A stretch of DNA of 6,628 nucleotides from Bacteroidota bacterium (GTDB taxonomy: Bacteria > Bacteroidota > Bacteroidia > Flavobacteriales > Weeksellaceae). Positions 1 through 6,178 of this stretch are shown here, in pieces. The notes beneath the pieces are model-generated. The model saw nothing but the letters and a program-made list of their open reading frames with translations, did no database searches and was not told the origin of the DNA. The DNA lies in the NCBI GenBank assembly GCA_023393915.1, contig JAEXBS010000092.1:1-6628 (forward strand), written 5' to 3'. The translations under genes and the position numbers were made by a program. How positions within the stretch are numbered: position 1 is the first letter of the stretch; every line of letters starts with the position of its first letter.

Positions 1-41
1 TTGCTGCGCTGAGTGCCCTGGTTCAACCGCTGGAGGACTGA
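1..41 (+). CDS. C-terminal tail of an upstream gene (partial)
   Basis: A reading frame open from the window edge ends at TGA 39-41 and reads AALSALVQPLED at its C-terminus. The stop lies 3 bases before the ATG of the next gene, and the ribosome binding site of that gene sits inside this frame, as is usual in compact operons. Only about 13 codons are visible, so the product cannot be named and the frame could be chance. Confidence 0.35.
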   Translation, partial: AALSALVQPLED

Positions 42-44
42 GCC

Positions 45-407
45 ATGCAAGCCGCACAAAACTCCGCTGCCGCCGTGGCAGTGCAGGCACAGCCACGCCC
101 AGAATTTGCCCCGCTGCGTACTACGCCTATTGGCCACAGTGCAGACCCGCACAGCCCACTGACCAACCGTGAGGCACGCCGCCTGGTGAACGAGGTCCGC
201 GATTGGGCGCGGCAGTTTGATGCCCCGGATGCACAGGCACTGGTGCAGGCCATGAATGACATGGAGCGCCTGCTGGTGCGCGTGTGGACGGAGATCGACG
301 AAAGCGTGCTGCGCCTGCATCTGAGTGCCACCGCCAGCACCCCCGAGCGTGCCGAGAGCCTGCGCCGTGAGGCGATTGGCTACCTGAGCCGCTGGAATGG
401 GCGTTAG
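45..407 (+). CDS. Small hypothetical protein, 120 aa
   Basis: I do not recognise this protein. The ATG at 45 follows a strong ribosome binding site (GGAGGA at 32-37, 7-base spacing). Residues 1-20 are rich in Ala and Gln. Residues about 40-95 look like two amphipathic helices (NREARRLVNEVRDWARQF, then ALVQAMNDMERLLVRVWTEI), and a third basic helix lies near the C-terminus (PERAESLRREAIGYL). There is no signal peptide, membrane segment or cysteine, so a small, soluble, mostly helical cytoplasmic protein is likely. It is separated from the next gene by a 136-base gap holding a LexA box, so it probably belongs to the upstream transcription unit. The gene call is based on the binding site and coding-like composition; the function is unknown. 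Confidence 0.75.
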   Translation: MQAAQNSAAAVAVQAQPRPEFAPLRTTPIGHSADPHSPLTNREARRLVNEVRDWARQFDAPDAQALVQAMNDMERLLVRVWTEIDESVLRLHLSATASTPERAESLRREAIGYLSRWNGR

Positions 408-423
408 GCCCAGCGCCTGAGTG

Positions 424-439
424 CTGTATATATATACAG
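424..439. promoter_or_regulatory. LexA-binding SOS box (perfect consensus palindrome)
   Basis: The sequence CTGTATATATATACAG is a perfect 16-bp palindrome and matches the E. coli/beta-proteobacterial LexA consensus CTGT-N8-ACAG, including the preferred alternating AT centre. It lies in the non-coding gap 105 bases before the ATG of the 274-aa gene. A weak promoter may overlap it: TTAGGC (404-409), a 17-base spacer, and TATATA (427-432) inside the box, where bound LexA would block polymerase. The box is seen directly; LexA control of the downstream genes is inferred from position. Confidence 0.85.
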
Positions 440-460
440 TTTTATCAGGCAATCCAGCCA

Positions 461-502
461 CACCGGGTGCTCCCGGTGCAGTCAGCAGGCACCCGGCTGC
501 TG
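461..502 (+). other. Two adjacent hairpins in the leader of the 274-aa gene
   Basis: CACCGGG (461-467) pairs with CCCGGTG (472-478) across a TGCT loop, and CAGCAG (483-488) pairs with CTGCTG (497-502). They lie between the SOS box and the 544 start, so a transcript starting near the box would carry them. They could terminate the upstream gene, although only a TTTT follows at 509-512, or act as leader structure. The function is not established. Confidence 0.4.
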
Positions 503-543
503 GGCTGGTTTTACAGGGCCGGGTTTGATCCGCAGGGGATGAA

Positions 544-1368
544 ATGGCAGCAGACATGAAGTGGCGCGATGCAATGAGCGACAGGCGCATTCGCCAGTTT
601 TTTTCAGACGATGAACAGGCACAGGGCTGGCCGCAACGCATGGATGCGGAGCAGCTGGCAGCCCTGCAGCGCCCCTACGCCAGTCGGGATGCAGCCGGTC
701 ACAAAGCACAGGCGGTGCTGTGTGATGCCCTGCTGGATGACTGCGAGGCAGGCACGCTGCCCAGTGAGGTCGAGGTGGTTGCTGTACCTGTGCCGGTTGC
801 GGGGCGGGATGAGGATCTGTTTCGGCCCATCTCTTTGACTGGTGGCTACGGCAGCGGCTACAGCCCATACAGCCCGGCCCAGCAGGTACAGATGGAGGAA
901 TGCACCTTCTATCTGGTGGCTGCGGCTGATTTTGCCCAGTGGCTGCTGGCGCAGGACATGCAGCCCAGCACCCATGTGGCGGCATGGTTCAAGGCGTGCG
1001 GGGTGGTGATGCCCAGCGCCACAGAGGCGCTGCAGCCACAGCAGGTGCAAGACCTTGCCTCTCTGGTGCAGTACCGCAGGCAGTTTGCCCATTTGCCCGA
1101 GCAGGAGCGCCCCAAGTGGCATGCCGACCATGTGGCGGTGCTGGCGGCGTGGCTGCGGGAAGAAGGCCAGCAGGGCCGGGCACGCGGTGCCTTGACGCGC
1201 CTGGAGGCGCAATCGGGCATACGCCGCCAGACGCTGGTGGAGCTGCTGCAGCGCCACGGCTTCAACTCCAAGGGTGAGCCAGATGGCGGCATGCAAGGCA
1301 ATGCACAGCTGCCAGCGGCAGACCTGCGCAGTGCCGTGAATGGCTGGGTGGGCAGGCGCAATGGCTAG
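544..1368 (+). CDS. Hypothetical protein, 274 aa, first gene downstream of the SOS box
   Basis: I cannot name this protein. The ATG at 544 follows AGGGGA (534-539) with 4-base spacing; an in-frame ATG at 556 is an alternative. Residues 48-72 (SRDAAGHKAQAVLCDALLDDCEAGTL) and 121-153 (TFYLVAAADFAQWLL, then PSTHVAAWFKACG) are ordered, probably helical blocks. They recall uncharacterised proteins found beside AlpA genes in beta-proteobacterial prophages and islands, by memory of style rather than a search. A Gly/Tyr/Ser-rich stretch (about 99-112) separates them. Near the C-terminus, residues 218-240 (TRLEAQSGIRRQTLVELLQRHGF) have the spacing of a helix-turn-helix, so DNA binding is possible. There are no membrane segments. 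It is the gene most directly placed under the LexA box, so a role in induction or early element function is an inference. A 190-base gap separates it from alpA. Confidence 0.8.
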   Translation: MAADMKWRDAMSDRRIRQFFSDDEQAQGWPQRMDAEQLAALQRPYASRDAAGHKAQAVLCDALLDDCEAGTLPSEVEVVAVPVPVAGRDEDLFRPISLTGGYGSGYSPYSPAQQVQMEECTFYLVAAADFAQWLLAQDMQPSTHVAAWFKACGVVMPSATEALQPQQVQDLASLVQYRRQFAHLPEQERPKWHADHVAVLAAWLREEGQQGRARGALTRLEAQSGIRRQTLVELLQRHGFNSKGEPDGGMQGNAQLPAADLRSAVNGWVGRRNG

Positions 1369-1512
1369 GCGGTTTTGCCCTGCGGTTGTCCTGCGAATGG
1401 CCTGCGGCTGGGTGCTACTGCGGCGCACGCTGTGCGCCTTGCGGGAGCCTTGGCGGACAAATGCAGGGCGACTGCAGGACGGGCCTGTGCAGACCATTTC
1501 CTCAACGCAGCA

Positions 1513-1534
1513 AGCACACCACGGTGGATGTGCT
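1513..1534. promoter_or_regulatory. Inverted repeat just upstream of alpA (candidate operator)
   Basis: AGCACACCAC (1513-1522) faces GTGG-A-TGTGCT (1524-1534), a 10-bp dyad with one bulged A and a single-base centre. It ends 24 bases before the alpA ATG and 11 bases before its ribosome binding site. Such a position suits an operator for an autoregulated HTH protein, or an RNA hairpin affecting alpA translation. No clear -10/-35 was found in the 1369-1558 gap, which holds no other feature I can support. Confidence 0.45.
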
Positions 1535-1558
1535 GGCGTCCGTAGAAGGAATTTAGCG

Positions 1559-1783
1559 ATGCAAGTTGTTCACTCTGCCCGACCTGTAGTGCCCCGCGAT
1601 CGGCTGTTGCGCCTGTCCGATGTGGAGGCGGCCACGGGCTGCAAGAAAAGCACCATCTACAAGCTGATGAAGGAAGGCAAGTTTCCGGCCTGTGTGCGTA
1701 TCACTTCGCGCATGGTGGCATGGCCTGAGACGGCGGTACTGAGCTGGGTGCAGGAACGCATTCAGGGTCAGCAGGTGGTTTGA
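1559..1783 (+). CDS. alpA: AlpA-family helix-turn-helix regulator/excisionase-like, 74 aa
   Basis: This is a small DNA-binding protein of the AlpA (MerR-like winged HTH) family; members in P4-like and other islands activate integrase genes or act as excision factors. Residues 15-40 (RLLRLSDVEAATGCKKSTIYKLMKEG) give the HTH, with the typical S-x-IYKL recognition helix. KFPACVRITSRMVAWPETAVLSWVQERI follows, including the conserved FP, the basic wing and the W-x-x-x-x-V-x-x-W pattern. The ATG at 1559 is chosen because AAGGA (1546-1550) lies 8 bases before it; the frame is open further upstream to 1340, but that extension overlaps the preceding gene and looks non-coding. The length fits the family (about 65-90 aa). 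The next gene starts 16 bases after the stop, so they are probably co-transcribed. Family assignment is strong; the specific role (activator or excisionase) is not shown. Confidence 0.9.
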   Translation: MQVVHSARPVVPRDRLLRLSDVEAATGCKKSTIYKLMKEGKFPACVRITSRMVAWPETAVLSWVQERIQGQQVV

Positions 1784-1799
1784 AGGAAAGGGGCTTGCC

Positions 1800-2282
1800 A
1801 TGAGTACCAATGCAATGACCAAAGCCATCGAAGCCGCCCGCGATGCAGCCGAGCAGCGCCAGCGCTGGGGTGCCCGTGAGCTTGAGCGGCTGGTGCCTTC
1901 AGATGGGGTGCTGCGGTCTTACCGGGTTTCGCGCACATCGAATGTGCTGGTGCAGCTGGTGTGGCCCGGCATTTTGCGGGAGCTGGATACCAGCACCGGC
2001 GAGGTGCTGGCAGACACGCCAGTAGCACTGATGTTTGAGCTGCGGCCGCAGGCTGCCGCACTGCTGATGACCAGAGCCAAGGGGAAGCCCGTGCTGCGCA
2101 CGGAGTTTTGGACACCGCAAGGCTCCAAATTGATTGCGTACATGGATGCGGCAGGTGTTGTCTGCGTGCGATCTGCGCGCACCAAAGAGCTGCTGGCGGT
2201 GTCGGAGCCGGGTGAGCCGTTCAGGTTGCGTGCTGGGTTTCAGCCCCTCAAACCCGAAGACTTGAGGCCAAGTTTGCGATGA
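1800..2282 (+). CDS. Hypothetical protein, 160 aa, translationally coupled to the DUF927 gene
   Basis: I do not recognise a family. The ATG at 1800 is preceded by AAGGAAAGGGG (1784-1794). Residues 1-35 are helical and charged (MTKAIEAARDAAEQRQRWGARELERL). The rest alternates hydrophobic and polar residues in a beta-rich way (LRSYRVSRTSNVLVQLVWPG, FWTPQGSKLIAYMDAAGVVCVRS). There is no signal peptide or membrane helix. Its stop overlaps the start of the replication protein gene in an ATGA (2279-2282), and that gene has only a weak distant GAGG (2264-2267), so its translation is probably coupled to this one. This suggests the two proteins are needed together, for instance as a replication accessory or regulator, which is inference only. 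Confidence 0.8.
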   Translation: MSTNAMTKAIEAARDAAEQRQRWGARELERLVPSDGVLRSYRVSRTSNVLVQLVWPGILRELDTSTGEVLADTPVALMFELRPQAAALLMTRAKGKPVLRTEFWTPQGSKLIAYMDAAGVVCVRSARTKELLAVSEPGEPFRLRAGFQPLKPEDLRPSLR

Positions 2283-5200
2283 CCAAAACCACCATTACCC
2301 CTGAGCTGCTGCGCAATGCCTTGAGCTTTGTGCCTTCCAACCTGCCCCGCGATGAATGGGCGCGTGTGGGCATGGCCATCAAGAGCGAGTACCCGGATGA
2401 CACGGGGCTGCAGCTGTTCAGCGACTGGAGCGCAGCCAGTGGCGGCACGTTTGACGCTGCAGCCGTGCGCAGTACGTGGCGCAGCATCAAGGCCGGGGGC
2501 GGTGTGGGAGTTTCAACGCTGCTGTTCCTGGCCAAGCAGCACGGCTTCAAGCTGCCCCGTGCTGGGCAGCAAGCGCAGCCGGTGAGTGAGGAGCAGCGCC
2601 AGCGCATGGAGGCCGAGCGCCTGCAGCGCAACCAGGCAGAGCAGGCCCGTATTGAGGCAGAGCAGGAGGCCGCAGCCACAGAGGCAGCGGCACTATGGAA
2701 TGCGGCCAGTGAACGTGGCACCAGTGCCTATCTGCAACGCAAGGGTGTGGAAGGTTTTGGCGTGCGCTACACGGGCGATGGCTGGCTGCTGGTGCCAGTG
2801 CGCGATGCAGCAGGGCGGCTGTGGAACGTGCAGCGCATTGCGCCCCAGCGGCCTGCAGACGGGCCGGACAAGTTGTTTTTGAAGGGTGGCCGCAAGTCGG
2901 GCCTGTGGCATGTGCTGGGCAGCCTGCAGGCGGCTGCGGTGGTGCTGGTGGCAGAAGGGTATGCCACGGCGGCCAGCTTGCACATGGCCACGGGCTGGCC
3001 GGTGGCGGTGGCGTTTGATGCGGGCAACCTGCTGCATGTGGCCAAGGCCATGCGTGCGCTGTTGCCTGATGCCTTGTTGGTGGTCTGCGGGGATGACGAT
3101 GCCGCGACCGAGGCCCGCACGGGGCGCAATGCGGGCCGCGCCAAAGCCGAGGCTGCAGCCAAGGCCGTGCGTGGTGGTGTGGTGCTGCCTGCTGCGCTCC
3201 CAGAGGACGGCAGTGATTTCAACGATATGCACCATGTCAGTGGGCTGCAGGCCGTGCGTAAGCAGGTGCGGGAGGCGGTGGAGCAAATGCGCAATACCAG
3301 AGACAGTACAAATGACAGTGGCACAGACAGGCGGGCAGGCCAGCAGCAGGCGCAAGAGCCAGCGGGTATCAAGCGCAAGTCTGCGGGCAATGATGTTGCT
3401 GCTGGTGCAGGGATGGCTGCAGGTGATGGCTATGGGCATGGTGGTGTCAGCGGCAATAGCGATGCGCAGGAAGCAAGCAGCACCCCAAGCTGGGAAGATC
3501 CTTTCACGGTGGATCAGGCGGGTGTGTGGTGGCATGGGCGGGACAAGGAAGGCAATCCGACGCGCCCGCTGTGGCTGTGCAGCCCGCTACAGGTGGAGGC
3601 GCTGACACGCAATCAGGAGGGGGCAGGGTGGGGCTATCTGCTGACGTTTGCTGACCCGCTGGGCGTGCCCAAGCAGTGGGCGATGCCAGCCCGCATGCTC
3701 AGTAGTGACGGTGGGGAGTACCGTGCCGCGCTGCTGAATATGGGGCTGCGGATTGCCACGGCACCGACAGCTCGCAACCGATTGACCGAGTACATCCAGA
3801 CGCGCAAGCCAGAGGCGTTTGCAAGCTGCACAGACCGTATTGGCTGGCATGGCCGGGCATTTGTGCTGCCACACCAGACGATTGGTGATGAGGCGGAGCG
3901 CATCGTGTTCCAGTCAGATAACCAGATGGAAAACACCTTTCGCGCCCGGCGCAGCATGGAGGCGTGGCGAGATCGTGTTGGCAAGTTGTGTGCGGGCAAT
4001 AGCCGTCTGGTGTTTGCCGTGTCGTGTGCGTTTGCAGGGCCGCTGCTGCGCCCTGCAGGCATGGAAAGCGGTGGGTTTCACCTGCGAGGGGATAGCTCTT
4101 GCGGCAAGACGACGGCGCTGCGGCTGGCGGCGAGCGTGTACGGCGGGCAGAACTACATGCAGCGCTGGCGCACCACAGATAACGCCCTGGAGGCGATTGC
4201 TGCGCAGCACTGTGACAGCTTGCTGATTCTGGATGAGCTGGCACAGGTGGAGGGCAAGGTGGCGGGCGAGTGTGCCTATATGCTTGCCAACGAGCAGAGC
4301 AAGGCCAGATCCTCACGCAATGGTGCTGCCCGTGCACGGTTGTCGTGGCGGCTGCTGTTTCTGAGTGCTGGTGAGCTGGGGTTGGCAGACCACATGGCCG
4401 AGGGTGGCAAGCGCACACGCACGGGGCAAGAGGTGCGGATGGCGGATATTCCTGCCGATGCCGGGGCAGGCATGGGGGCGTTTGAGTGCCTGCATGGTTT
4501 GCCCGATGGCGCTGCGTTCTCCAGCCATCTGGCCCATGAAGTCACTCTGTGCCATGGTGCCGTGGGGCACGCCTTTCTGGAGTGGGCTACGCAGAATGCA
4601 GATGTGCTTGCCAAGCGTGTGCGTGATGCCGTCACTATCCTGGCTGCTGCGTGGGTGCCCGAAAAGGCCAGCGGGCAGGTGGCCCGTGTGGCAGCACGTT
4701 TTGCGCTGGTGGCTGTGGCTGGTGCACTTGCTACCGAGGCTGGGCTGACCGGCTGGGATGAGGGTGAGAGCGAGGACGCAGCCAAGGCGTGCTTTGATGC
4801 CTGGTTGCAGGCCCGTGGTGGTGCTGGAAATGGTGAGGTGACATCGATGCTGCGGCAGGTGCGCGGCTTTCTGGAGGCGCATGGCGAGGGGCGCTTTACG
4901 TGGTGGCACCGTGCGACCGACGATCACAACGCCAAGACGCTGCAGCGTGCGGGGTTCAGGCGGCTGATTGATGCAGACGGCAAACCCTTGAAGATTCAGA
5001 AGGTGGGCTACACGCCCGGCGCGTCCAAGGAAGACAAAGAGCTGTACGACGCCATGACGGCCATCGACGGCGAGGAGATGCGGGTGGAGTATTTCGTGCT
5101 GCCCGAGGTGTTCCGCACGGAGATCTGCCGGGGCTTTGACTACAAAGCTGTGTGCAAGGTGTTGCTGCAGCACGGCTGCCTCAAACCAGCCAAGGGCCGT

Positions 5201-5287
5201 GAGTACGACGCCAAGCACCGGCTGCCGGGCCTTGGCCTTTCCTGGTGCTACCAGTTCACGCCCGCCATCATGGAGCTGGAGATCTGA
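2279..5287 (+). CDS. PriCT-2/Toprim/DUF927 primase-helicase-type replication protein, 1002 aa
   Basis: This is a large cytoplasmic DNA replication protein of mobile elements. Residues about 5-90 resemble PriCT-2 (DEWARVGMAIKSE, LFSDWSAASGG, TWRSI, GVSTLLFLAKQHGF). Residues 98-142 form a Glu/Gln/Arg-rich coiled coil. Residues about 145-335 form a Toprim region with E226 (VAEGYATAAS), D272-x-D274 (GDDDAA) and GSDFND (311-316), the acidic set expected for metal binding. No N-terminal zinc-finger cysteines are seen. Residues 338-405 are a low-complexity linker. DUF927 follows from about 408, with Walker A GDSSCGKTT (604-612, K610), Walker B LLILDE (648-653) and a sensor-like LLFLSAGE (692-699). 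A GAFECLHG motif follows near 740. Family knowledge places DUF927 proteins among phage/plasmid helicase-like ATPases; primase activity through Toprim is inferred. The start is set by the ATGA overlap with the gene before, and the gene ends 39 bases before a terminator. It appears intact. Confidence 0.92.
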   Translation: MTKTTITPELLRNALSFVPSNLPRDEWARVGMAIKSEYPDDTGLQLFSDWSAASGGTFDAAAVRSTWRSIKAGGGVGVSTLLFLAKQHGFKLPRAGQQAQPVSEEQRQRMEAERLQRNQAEQARIEAEQEAAATEAAALWNAASERGTSAYLQRKGVEGFGVRYTGDGWLLVPVRDAAGRLWNVQRIAPQRPADGPDKLFLKGGRKSGLWHVLGSLQAAAVVLVAEGYATAASLHMATGWPVAVAFDAGNLLHVAKAMRALLPDALLVVCGDDDAATEARTGRNAGRAKAEAAAKAVRGGVVLPAALPEDGSDFNDMHHVSGLQAVRKQVREAVEQMRNTRDSTNDSGTDRRAGQQQAQEPAGIKRKSAGNDVAAGAGMAAGDGYGHGGVSGNSDAQEASSTPSWEDPFTVDQAGVWWHGRDKEGNPTRPLWLCSPLQVEALTRNQEGAGWGYLLTFADPLGVPKQWAMPARMLSSDGGEYRAALLNMGLRIATAPTARNRLTEYIQTRKPEAFASCTDRIGWHGRAFVLPHQTIGDEAERIVFQSDNQMENTFRARRSMEAWRDRVGKLCAGNSRLVFAVSCAFAGPLLRPAGMESGGFHLRGDSSCGKTTALRLAASVYGGQNYMQRWRTTDNALEAIAAQHCDSLLILDELAQVEGKVAGECAYMLANEQSKARSSRNGAARARLSWRLLFLSAGELGLADHMAEGGKRTRTGQEVRMADIPADAGAGMGAFECLHGLPDGAAFSSHLAHEVTLCHGAVGHAFLEWATQNADVLAKRVRDAVTILAAAWVPEKASGQVARVAARFALVAVAGALATEAGLTGWDEGESEDAAKACFDAWLQARGGAGNGEVTSMLRQVRGFLEAHGEGRFTWWHRATDDHNAKTLQRAGFRRLIDADGKPLKIQKVGYTPGASKEDKELYDAMTAIDGEEMRVEYFVLPEVFRTEICRGFDYKAVCKVLLQHGCLKPAKGREYDAKHRLPGLGLSWCYQFTPAIMELEI

Positions 5288-5326
5288 GCGAGTGCAGCCG
5301 CCGCAATGGCTGGCAGGCATCCACAG

Positions 5327-5356
5327 GCCCAAGGGGTAACAGCCTTGGGCTTTTTT
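5327..5356 (+). terminator. Intrinsic terminator of the operon
   Basis: GCCCAAGG (5327-5334) pairs perfectly with CCTTGGGC (5343-5350) across an 8-base loop and is followed at once by six Ts (5351-5356). It lies 39 bases after the stop of the DUF927 gene and is a convincing rho-independent terminator for the rightward operon. Confidence 0.9.
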
Positions 5357-5558
5357 ATGCGTGGCGTGCCCTGCGGGCCTGCAATGCTTGGCGGTGTTGA
5401 TGCTGCGTGTGTACGTGCTGCTTCAATCCTAAATGCTGGGAATCCAGCAGTTGTGGCCGTATGCCACGGGTGGCGGCACCTGTATTCAGCCAGTCTGCCC
5501 ATCTAACTTAAAAGCCGAAGGCTGTGCAGCCGGACGCCGGAAGGGGCGTGGAGGGGGA
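5357..5558. other. Intergenic stretch with small GC-rich hairpins, no convincing gene
   Basis: I see no supported gene here. At 5513-5540 three short hairpins follow one another: AGCC-GAA-GGCT (5513-5523), GGCTG-TG-CAGCC (5520-5531, overlapping the first) and CCGG-ACG-CCGG (5530-5540). A purine-rich run follows (5541-5558). The cluster would fold in RNA or single-stranded DNA, but whether it is functional is unknown. Confidence 0.35.
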
Positions 5559-5581
5559 AGTTATTCCGCGATGGAATAACT
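5559..5581. repeat. Perfect 9-bp inverted repeat (dyad)
   Basis: AGTTATTCC (5559-5567) and GGAATAACT (5573-5581) are perfect inverted arms around GCGAT. This marks the point where composition changes from GC-rich coding DNA to the AT-rich non-coding region. It could be a protein-binding site, a recombinase core-like site or a hairpin; no T-run follows, so a terminator is unlikely. Confidence 0.6.
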
Positions 5582-5633
5582 GAAGGTTATTTGTTGTTTT
5601 GAGTTTGCATGAATACCGCACCAGTACAGCAAG

Positions 5634-5650
5634 TGCAAAGCGCCTTTGCA
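5634..5650. repeat. Perfect 7-bp inverted repeat (dyad)
   Basis: TGCAAAG (5634-5640) and CTTTGCA (5644-5650) flank CGC. A related half-site, GTGCAAAAG, occurs at 5685-5693. It may be a regulator or replication-protein binding site in the candidate origin region; the evidence is only the symmetry. Confidence 0.45.
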
Positions 5651-5709
5651 ATGCGCTGAATGAGTATTTAATGTGGCAATTTTTGTGCAAAAGCCCTTGT
5701 TGTGGGCAA

Positions 5710-5829
5710 TTTGTTCCCAGTGTTCCCAAGAAAAAAAGGCTGTTCCCAAACTTTTTTGGGAACACTTTTTTTTAATGAAAACAAATACTTAATTGTGATT
5801 TTTTGGTTTGTTCCCAGTGTTCCCAAGAA
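5710..5829. other. Candidate replication origin: GTTCCCA iterons around an AT-rich core
   Basis: A 23-bp sequence containing two GTTCCCA units 9 bases apart occurs identically at 5710-5732 and 5807-5829. GTTCCCA copies begin at 5713, 5722, 5742, 5810 and 5819, and an inverted copy, TGGGAAC, lies at 5757-5763. Between the outer pairs lies a very AT-rich stretch (5764-5809) suited to DNA unwinding. Iterons, an AT-rich segment and proximity to a primase-helicase gene are the usual ingredients of an origin, as in the P4 ori/crr scheme. The repeats are seen; origin function is inferred. Operator sites for a regulator are the main alternative. Confidence 0.55.
5741..5773. terminator. Palindromic iteron with flanking T-runs, possible bidirectional terminator
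   Basis: TGTTCCCAAA (5741-5750) pairs perfectly with TTTGGGAACA (5755-5764) across a 4-base loop, followed on the plus strand by C and eight Ts (5766-5773). On the minus strand the stem is followed by GCC and seven Ts. The stem holds only four G-C pairs, so termination strength is uncertain. The same bases form an inverted iteron, so the site may instead be, or also be, a replication-protein site. Confidence 0.5.
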
Positions 5830-6178
5830 TTTTTGCAATAGCCCGAGAGGACTTCAAAAATCTGGTCTGTCTCATGTATTCCGAAAATGAATAGATGGCG
5901 TGCCTGATGTGCTGTGCTTAACGTCGGTGATGCGCGGGCTGCATGGCATCTGCCTGGAGCTGGATGCTCAAGTTCAGTTGCTGCCGTGCAAGCTGCCGCG
6001 CCTGAGGTCTGGTGATGCATCGGCGCTTGGGTGCAGATCTTTCAAGGTGCAGTGCTCTGCGGTTGCTTCACTCGGGCCAGCTGGGTGATGTGAGGCGGTG
6101 GGCAGCGGGTCCTTACCCGGGGGTGCCTGATGCGGGTAATTCGAGCCACGTTGTCCCGCTGTTGCGTGGCTTCCCTAG
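5830..6178. other. Non-coding stretch with scattered dyads, no supported gene
   Basis: The short frames here lack ribosome binding sites and family features. Visible structure is limited to CGGGT-CCTT-ACCCG (6106-6119), GCCACG/CGTGGC arms (6145-6150 and 6165-6170) and the palindrome CCCTAGGG (6173-6180). From about 5900 the base composition returns to GC-rich, unlike the iteron region before it, so this may be decayed or separately acquired DNA. Confidence 0.4.

Noticed and set aside
604..1497. Long minus-strand open frame (297 codons) opposite the 274-aa gene
   Set aside because: It is a shadow of high-GC coding DNA. The sequence is rich in His, Arg, Cys and Leu without domain features, and the plus-strand gene has a ribosome binding site and plausible protein composition.
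1340..1558. N-terminal extension of alpA to an upstream ATG at 1340
   Set aside because: It overlaps the preceding gene, has no good ribosome binding site and lacks protein-like composition; the 1559 start has a good site and gives a family-typical length.
2693..3535. Minus-strand open frame (280 codons) opposite the Toprim region
   Set aside because: It is opposite conserved Toprim residues on the plus strand and has antisense-type composition.
4313..5332. Long minus-strand open frame (339 codons) opposite the DUF927 gene
   Set aside because: It lies opposite a well-supported domain-bearing gene and runs through the terminator at 5327-5356; it has no recognisable motif.
5306..5506. Plus-strand frame of 66 codons after the DUF927 gene
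   Set aside because: It begins before and runs straight through the intrinsic terminator, without a ribosome binding site.
5710..5829. CRISPR array
   Set aside because: There are only two long repeat copies with paired short units and no regular unique spacers; it fits iterons better.
5702..5890. Plus-strand frame of 62 codons through the iterons, and minus-strand frames over the same bases
   Set aside because: They encode the repeats themselves (for example VPSVPK or WEHWEQ), so they are translated non-coding repeats.
5900..6088. Plus-strand open frame of 62 codons starting with GTG
   Set aside because: There is no ribosome binding site, no recognisable family and an unlikely composition.
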